Positions 5,429 through 8,483 of a DNA stretch of 8,483 nucleotides are shown here, in pieces. The notes below the pieces were generated by a model. That model was not told where the DNA came from and did not search any database. It worked only from the letters and a program-made list of their open reading frames with translations. Position 1 is the first letter of the stretch. Every line of letters starts with the position of its first letter. Origin of the DNA: Planctomycetota bacterium (GTDB lineage Bacteria > Planctomycetota > UBA1135 > UBA2386); contig QJVU01000733.1 of assembly GCA_003235605.1 (NCBI GenBank), positions 1 to 8,483 of the forward strand, read 5' to 3'. The translations under genes were made by a program, and so were the position numbers.

Positions 5429-6670
5429 ATGAGGATCGCGCTCCTGGGCAACAACTACCCGCCGGAGTTCCGGGGCGGCACCGAACGGGTCATGGAGGCC
5501 CTGGCCAGGGAGCTGGTCACCCTCGGCGAAGACGTGATCGTGATCTGCGGCAGCGAGCGGGGCATCCACGACCGGGAGGTCATCGAGTCACCGGCCCGCG
5601 GCATCCCGGTGTTCCGCCTTCCCAGGGCGCACGACCCGAGCGAGACCTATGGCGTCCACGCGCCGCGCCCCCGCATCCGGGCCCATGTCCAGCGCCTCCT
5701 GGGGGAGAACGACATCGAGGTGCTGCACCTGCACCACTGGTCCCACCTGAGTGACGACCTGCTGCGGATGGCCCGTGCCGAGGGCATCCCCGGTGTCTGC
5801 ACCCTTCACGACATGTGGACCAGCTGCGTGCGTTTCTTCCGCCAGCCCCCAAGAGACAGTGGGATCACCTGCCCGACCGCGACGGACCGGGAGTCCTGTG
5901 TTCCGTGCCTGGCCCTGGACTACGGCGGCAGCGCCGACGACATCCGCGACCAGCTCGCCCGCCGCGATGGCAACATCCGCGGGGAGCTCGGTGCTGCCGC
6001 TGCCGTCACGGCTCCCAGCGAGAGCTGCGCCAACGCCATCCGGCAGCGCGTGGCCTTCGACCTGGACGTCCAGGTCATTCCCCACGGTCTCCTGGAAACG
6101 GTGACCCGGACCGTCCCCCGGGAACGTCGCGGCCAGCTGCCGTTCTGCGTGGGCACGTTCGGAAACCTCGGCCCGGAGAAGGGTGTCACCGATCTCCTGC
6201 ACGCGATGGCAGGCCTCGACGGTGCCGAGCTGTGCATCTTCGGCCACTGTCCCAACCCCGACTATCCGGTGCAGCTTGCCGCCGAGGCAGCCGCCCTCGG
6301 CGTCACGCTCCACATCCACGGTGCCTATGACCACCACGACGGCATCCACCCTGCCGAGCAGATGGACCTTGCCGTGTTCTTCTCCCACTGCGAAGAGACC
6401 TACGGCCTGGTGGTGGAGGAGGCACTGGCCCACGGCCGCCCGGTCATCGTCTCCGACCGCGGCGCGCTGCCGGAGCGCACCCGCTGCGGCGGCGGCGTGG
6501 TCGTTTCCCACAGGGACACCGCCGCTCTCCGCCACCACATCCGCCGCCTGATCGAAGACCCGCGGGCTTTCGGCGAGCTCTCGGAGCAGATCCCCGGGAC
6601 TTTCGCCACCATGAAAGACACGGCGGCGCGCTACCGTGACCTCTACGCCGACGCCCTTGCCCGCAAATGA
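5429..6670 (+). CDS. GT4-family glycosyltransferase (GT-B fold)
   Basis: This 413-residue retaining-type glycosyltransferase has two Rossmann-like halves. The N-terminal half begins MRIALLGNNYPPEFRGGTERV, whose GGTER (16-20) is the glycine-rich acceptor-side loop of GT4 enzymes. HLHHWSHLS (100-108) and TLHDMW (125-130) follow. The C-terminal half has VIPHGL (216-221), GTFGNLGPEKG (242-252) at the start of the donor domain, IFGHC (270-274), and the EX7E signature E323/E331 in EETYGLVVEEALAHGRPVIVSD. Five cysteines (124, 133, 148, 157, 160) cluster in the N-terminal half. The last three, in C-x8-C-x2-C, could bind a metal. A 4-base gap separates it from the previous stop, with AGGG 9 bases before the ATG. 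It overlaps the deacetylase gene by 4 bases, so its product may be that enzyme's substrate. GT4 also includes PIG-A, MshA and BshA, all of which are GlcNAc transferases. Sugar specificity is inference only. Confidence 0.93.
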   Translation: MRIALLGNNYPPEFRGGTERVMEALARELVTLGEDVIVICGSERGIHDREVIESPARGIPVFRLPRAHDPSETYGVHAPRPRIRAHVQRLLGENDIEVLHLHHWSHLSDDLLRMARAEGIPGVCTLHDMWTSCVRFFRQPPRDSGITCPTATDRESCVPCLALDYGGSADDIRDQLARRDGNIRGELGAAAAVTAPSESCANAIRQRVAFDLDVQVIPHGLLETVTRTVPRERRGQLPFCVGTFGNLGPEKGVTDLLHAMAGLDGAELCIFGHCPNPDYPVQLAAEAAALGVTLHIHGAYDHHDGIHPAEQMDLAVFFSHCEETYGLVVEEALAHGRPVIVSDRGALPERTRCGGGVVVSHRDTAALRHHIRRLIEDPRAFGELSEQIPGTFATMKDTAARYRDLYADALARK

Positions 6671-7398
6671 ACCACCTGTTCCCGCCGCTGTTGCCCAAGG
6701 ACGAGCTGAGGGGACCCGTCCTGGTGGTGGCCGCCCATCCCGATGACGAGGTCATCGCCTGCGGCGCCATGCTGTGTTGGCACCGGGACCAGGGTCACGA
6801 GGTCACGGTCCTGCACATGACCGACGGCGATCAGGGCGACCCGGACCACAGGTACGAGGACATCAAGTCGATCCGCCGGGCCGAAGGCCGTGAGGCCCTT
6901 GCCCGCCTCGGCGTCACCGACGTGCGCCCCATGGGCCTGCCCGATGGCGGACTGCCCGAGAACCTGGAGGAGGTGGTGGCCCATGTGCAGGCGACCGCAT
7001 CCAAGTTGCAGCCCAGGACGCTCTACAGCTTCTTCTTCACCGAGGCCCACCGGGACCATCGGGCGGTCAGCCACGCGATCGTTCGCGCCGCCGGCGCGTT
7101 GCCCCAGGACTGTCGGGTGCTTCTCTTCGGCGTGAACCAGGTGGTCATGGGCGGCGTGATGTTCGACGTCACCGACTACATGGACAGGAAGCAGCATGCC
7201 CTTGCCGCCTTCGAGAGCCAGCTTGCCTACAACGACTTCAAGGAGAAGATCCTGCACCGGGACCACGCCGCCACGGTGAACGTCGAGGATGCCTCGGTCC
7301 AGCACGCCGAGCTGTTCGCGGACCTGCGTCCCCGCGATCTCCGGCGTTGCCTGGAGAAGGTGGAACCGGCCTATCGTTTCCTGCTGAAGGACGAATGA
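6667..7398 (+). CDS. PIG-L/LmbE-type zinc-dependent N-deacetylase
   Basis: This 243-residue protein belongs to the PIG-L family, which removes acetyl groups from GlcNAc-type residues in GPI, mycothiol and bacillithiol synthesis and in some antibiotics. The hallmark AHPDDE is at residues 23-28. By analogy with MshB, H24 and D27 would be zinc ligands and D26 the catalytic base. H131 in EAHRDHRAV (126-134) would be the third ligand. TDGDQGD (52-58), the RRAEGREALARLGV helix (70-83) and LPDGGL (91-96) complete the typical pattern. No signal peptide or membrane segment is seen, so it should act in the cytoplasm. The ATG overlaps the stop of the GT4 gene (ATGA) and its own stop overlaps the next glycosyltransferase. 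This context suggests deacetylation of an amino sugar on the growing lipid-linked glycan or its precursor. Action on another small amide or ester is the alternative. Confidence 0.92.
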   Translation: MNHLFPPLLPKDELRGPVLVVAAHPDDEVIACGAMLCWHRDQGHEVTVLHMTDGDQGDPDHRYEDIKSIRRAEGREALARLGVTDVRPMGLPDGGLPENLEEVVAHVQATASKLQPRTLYSFFFTEAHRDHRAVSHAIVRAAGALPQDCRVLLFGVNQVVMGGVMFDVTDYMDRKQHALAAFESQLAYNDFKEKILHRDHAATVNVEDASVQHAELFADLRPRDLRRCLEKVEPAYRFLLKDE

Positions 7399-8384
7399 GC
7401 GAGAAGCCAAGCGGGAAGCCGAGCGAGGGGTCGAGCGAGAAGCCGCGCGAGAAGCCGAGCCCGAAGCCCGTGGTCTCCCTGGTGATCTCGGTCTGGAACC
7501 GGAAGGAAGACCTCAGGGAGAACCTCCAGGCGATCTTCCGACAGACGCGCCCCGCCGATCAGGTCGTGGTGGTGGACAACCACAGCCACGATGGCACGCC
7601 GGAGATGGTGCGGGAGGAGTTCCCCGCCGTGCAGCTCATCTCCATGCCGCACTCGGAGTTCGGCGCCTGCACCACGTTCAACATCGGCTTTGCCCAGGCC
7701 CGGGGCGAGTTCATCGGCATCCTGGACGACGATGTCGTCCTGCCCGAGACCTTCGTGGAGAAGATGCTCCGCGAGTTCGAGGGGGAGCCCGACACCACCG
7801 TGCTCCTCTCCCCCAAGGTGATCGAGCCGGAGATGCCGGACTGGTACAAGGACTCCGAGCTGGTCAACAAGCCCCGCTACATGTCGACTTTCCGCGGCTG
7901 CGGCAGCATGGCGCGCGCCCACGCCCTGCGGGAGGCGGGCTACTACGACGAGCGGTTCTTCATCTTCGGCAACGAGCGGGACCTGACAGCGCGGCTGTTG
8001 AACCTGGGCTACCGGGTGAAGATGGTCCCGAGCATCGAGGTGTTCCACAAGGCGCCCTTCGGCATGCGCCACGGCGCCCGGAGCCTCTACTACCACGTGC
8101 GCAACTTCTGGCTGTTCGCGTTCAAGTACGTGCCCTGGAGCCGGGTGGTGAGCTATCCGTTCCTGTTCCTGAAGAAGGGGCTCGGCAGCAAGCAAGAAGG
8201 TTCCGGCGGCAAGGCCGTGACCGACGCCGTCGGGACCATTGGCCTGTTCGACACCATCAAGACCGTTCCCTGGGGCTGGTGGATCTGCGTCAAGGCGACG
8301 CTGGCCGCGCTCTGGAGCCTCCCGTACTGCCTCAGGCGCCGCCAGGTCTGCAAGGCCGAGGACTTCCAGCTGCCGTTGGGGTAG
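7395..8384 (+). CDS. GT2 glycosyltransferase with repetitive charged N-terminal tail
   Basis: This 329-residue GT-A glycosyltransferase starts at an ATGA overlap with the deacetylase gene. AAGGA (7387-7391) lies only 3 bases ahead of the ATG, a short spacing. Residues 2-25 are six imperfect copies of a four-residue S/E/K/P unit and precede the fold. The catalytic domain runs from V26: VVSLVISVWNR (26-36), VVVVDNHSHDGT (57-68), FNIGFAQARGEF (95-106), the DXD-type DDD at 111-113, FRGCGSMAR (166-174) and FGNERDLTARLL (191-202). The C-terminal part has YYHVRN (232-237), common after the core in cell-surface GT2 enzymes, and a tryptophan-rich, partly hydrophobic stretch at 293-312 that may touch the membrane. 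It differs in motif detail from the two upstream GT2 proteins, so it probably forms another linkage. A GTG at 7470 would drop the repeat but has no ribosome-binding site. The TAG stop is followed by an in-frame TAA at 8388. Confidence 0.92.
   Translation: MSEKPSGKPSEGSSEKPREKPSPKPVVSLVISVWNRKEDLRENLQAIFRQTRPADQVVVVDNHSHDGTPEMVREEFPAVQLISMPHSEFGACTTFNIGFAQARGEFIGILDDDVVLPETFVEKMLREFEGEPDTTVLLSPKVIEPEMPDWYKDSELVNKPRYMSTFRGCGSMARAHALREAGYYDERFFIFGNERDLTARLLNLGYRVKMVPSIEVFHKAPFGMRHGARSLYYHVRNFWLFAFKYVPWSRVVSYPFLFLKKGLGSKQEGSGGKAVTDAVGTIGLFDTIKTVPWGWWICVKATLAALWSLPYCLRRRQVCKAEDFQLPLG
7398..7469 (+). repeat. Six imperfect tandem copies of a 12-base unit at the 5' end of a glycosyltransferase gene
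   Basis: The unit is close to AGCGAGAAGCCG. Six in-register copies follow the ATG directly and encode SEKP, SGKP, SEGS, SEKP, REKP and SPKP. Because 12 is a multiple of 3, gain or loss of a copy would change the tail length without shifting the frame. Copies differ by one to several substitutions, so the array is not freshly expanded. Confidence 0.8.
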
Positions 8385-8403
8385 CAGTAAGCTGGGCCGA
8401 CCC

Positions 8404-8483
8404 ATGTCCACTTCCCAGCTCGGCACCTGTCTCCTCCTCGGTTTCCTGGTGGCATGCACGTCGCCCCCCGCGGAGTCCGGGCC
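8404..8483 (+). CDS. Predicted lipoprotein, N-terminal fragment (cut by window edge)
   Basis: Only 26 codons are visible. They encode a short N-terminus, a hydrophobic stretch (residues 10-17) and a good lipobox LVAC with the lipid-modified cysteine at residue 18, followed by a Ser/Pro-rich linker. This is a typical start for a lipoprotein processed by signal peptidase II. The gene begins 19 bases after the stop of the last glycosyltransferase, on the same strand, so it could be in the same transcript. No clear Shine-Dalgarno is seen. The mature protein lies outside the window, so function cannot be judged. Confidence 0.65.
   Translation, partial: MSTSQLGTCLLLGFLVACTSPPAESG

Noticed and set aside
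4375..5454. 359-codon minus-strand open frame opposite the second GT2
   Set aside because: It is antisense to a convincing GT2 gene and its composition is that of a shadow frame.
5588..6538. 316-codon minus-strand open frame opposite the GT4 gene
   Set aside because: It is antisense to a complete GT4 enzyme with the EX7E signature and has no motif of its own.
7398..7469. CRISPR-like or phase-variation repeat
   Set aside because: The units are contiguous 12-mers without spacers, so not CRISPR. Their length keeps the frame, so slippage would not switch the gene on and off.
8385..8403. Terminator between the last glycosyltransferase and the right-hand lipoprotein gene
   Set aside because: The 19-base gap has no stem-loop or T-run. 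Read-through into the lipoprotein gene is at least as likely.
7371..8459. 362-codon minus-strand open frame opposite the third GT2
   Set aside because: It is a shadow frame. It also runs across the end of the deacetylase gene and the start of the right-hand lipoprotein gene.

Overview
The window is GC-rich bacterial DNA in which most codons end in G or C. Two proteins carry lipoprotein signal peptides, and there is a Wzm/Wzt-type polysaccharide exporter. Together these point to a diderm (Gram-negative) bacterium with surface polysaccharide. No taxonomic marker is present, so I do not name a phylum. Genes are densely packed on the + strand, with one divergent partial gene at the left edge.

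Left edge (1-1141): a minus-strand HAD phosphatase of the phosphoglycolate phosphatase type runs off the window. Its start lies only 12 bases from the start of a + strand gene for a small lipoprotein of unknown function. An 82-base gap follows. It holds a 12-bp perfect palindrome and a weak hairpin, but no convincing promoter or terminator.

Core (1142-8384): seven + strand genes form one tightly coupled block. They are an ABC-2 type permease (wzm-like), its ATPase with a C-terminal carbohydrate-binding-type extension (wzt-like), two rhamnosyltransferase-like GT2 glycosyltransferases (the first with an additional C-terminal domain), a GT4 glycosyltransferase, a PIG-L/LmbE-type zinc deacetylase, and a third GT2 enzyme with a repetitive N-terminal tail. 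Every junction is an overlap of 4 or 8 bases except one gap of 4 bases, which strongly suggests one transcript with translational coupling.

The genes read as part of an O-antigen-like or other surface glycan pathway. The glycosyltransferases would build a lipid-linked chain on the cytoplasmic face. The deacetylase probably removes an N-acetyl group from an amino sugar, and Wzm/Wzt would export the product across the inner membrane. No priming transferase, nucleotide-sugar enzyme, ligase or obvious chain-terminating enzyme is in view, so the locus probably continues or relies on genes elsewhere. A second lipoprotein gene begins at 8404 and is cut by the right edge.

The general architecture is familiar. 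The parts most worth a second look are the GT4-deacetylase pair, the extra domain on the first GT2, and the in-frame 12-base repeat at the start of the last GT2.
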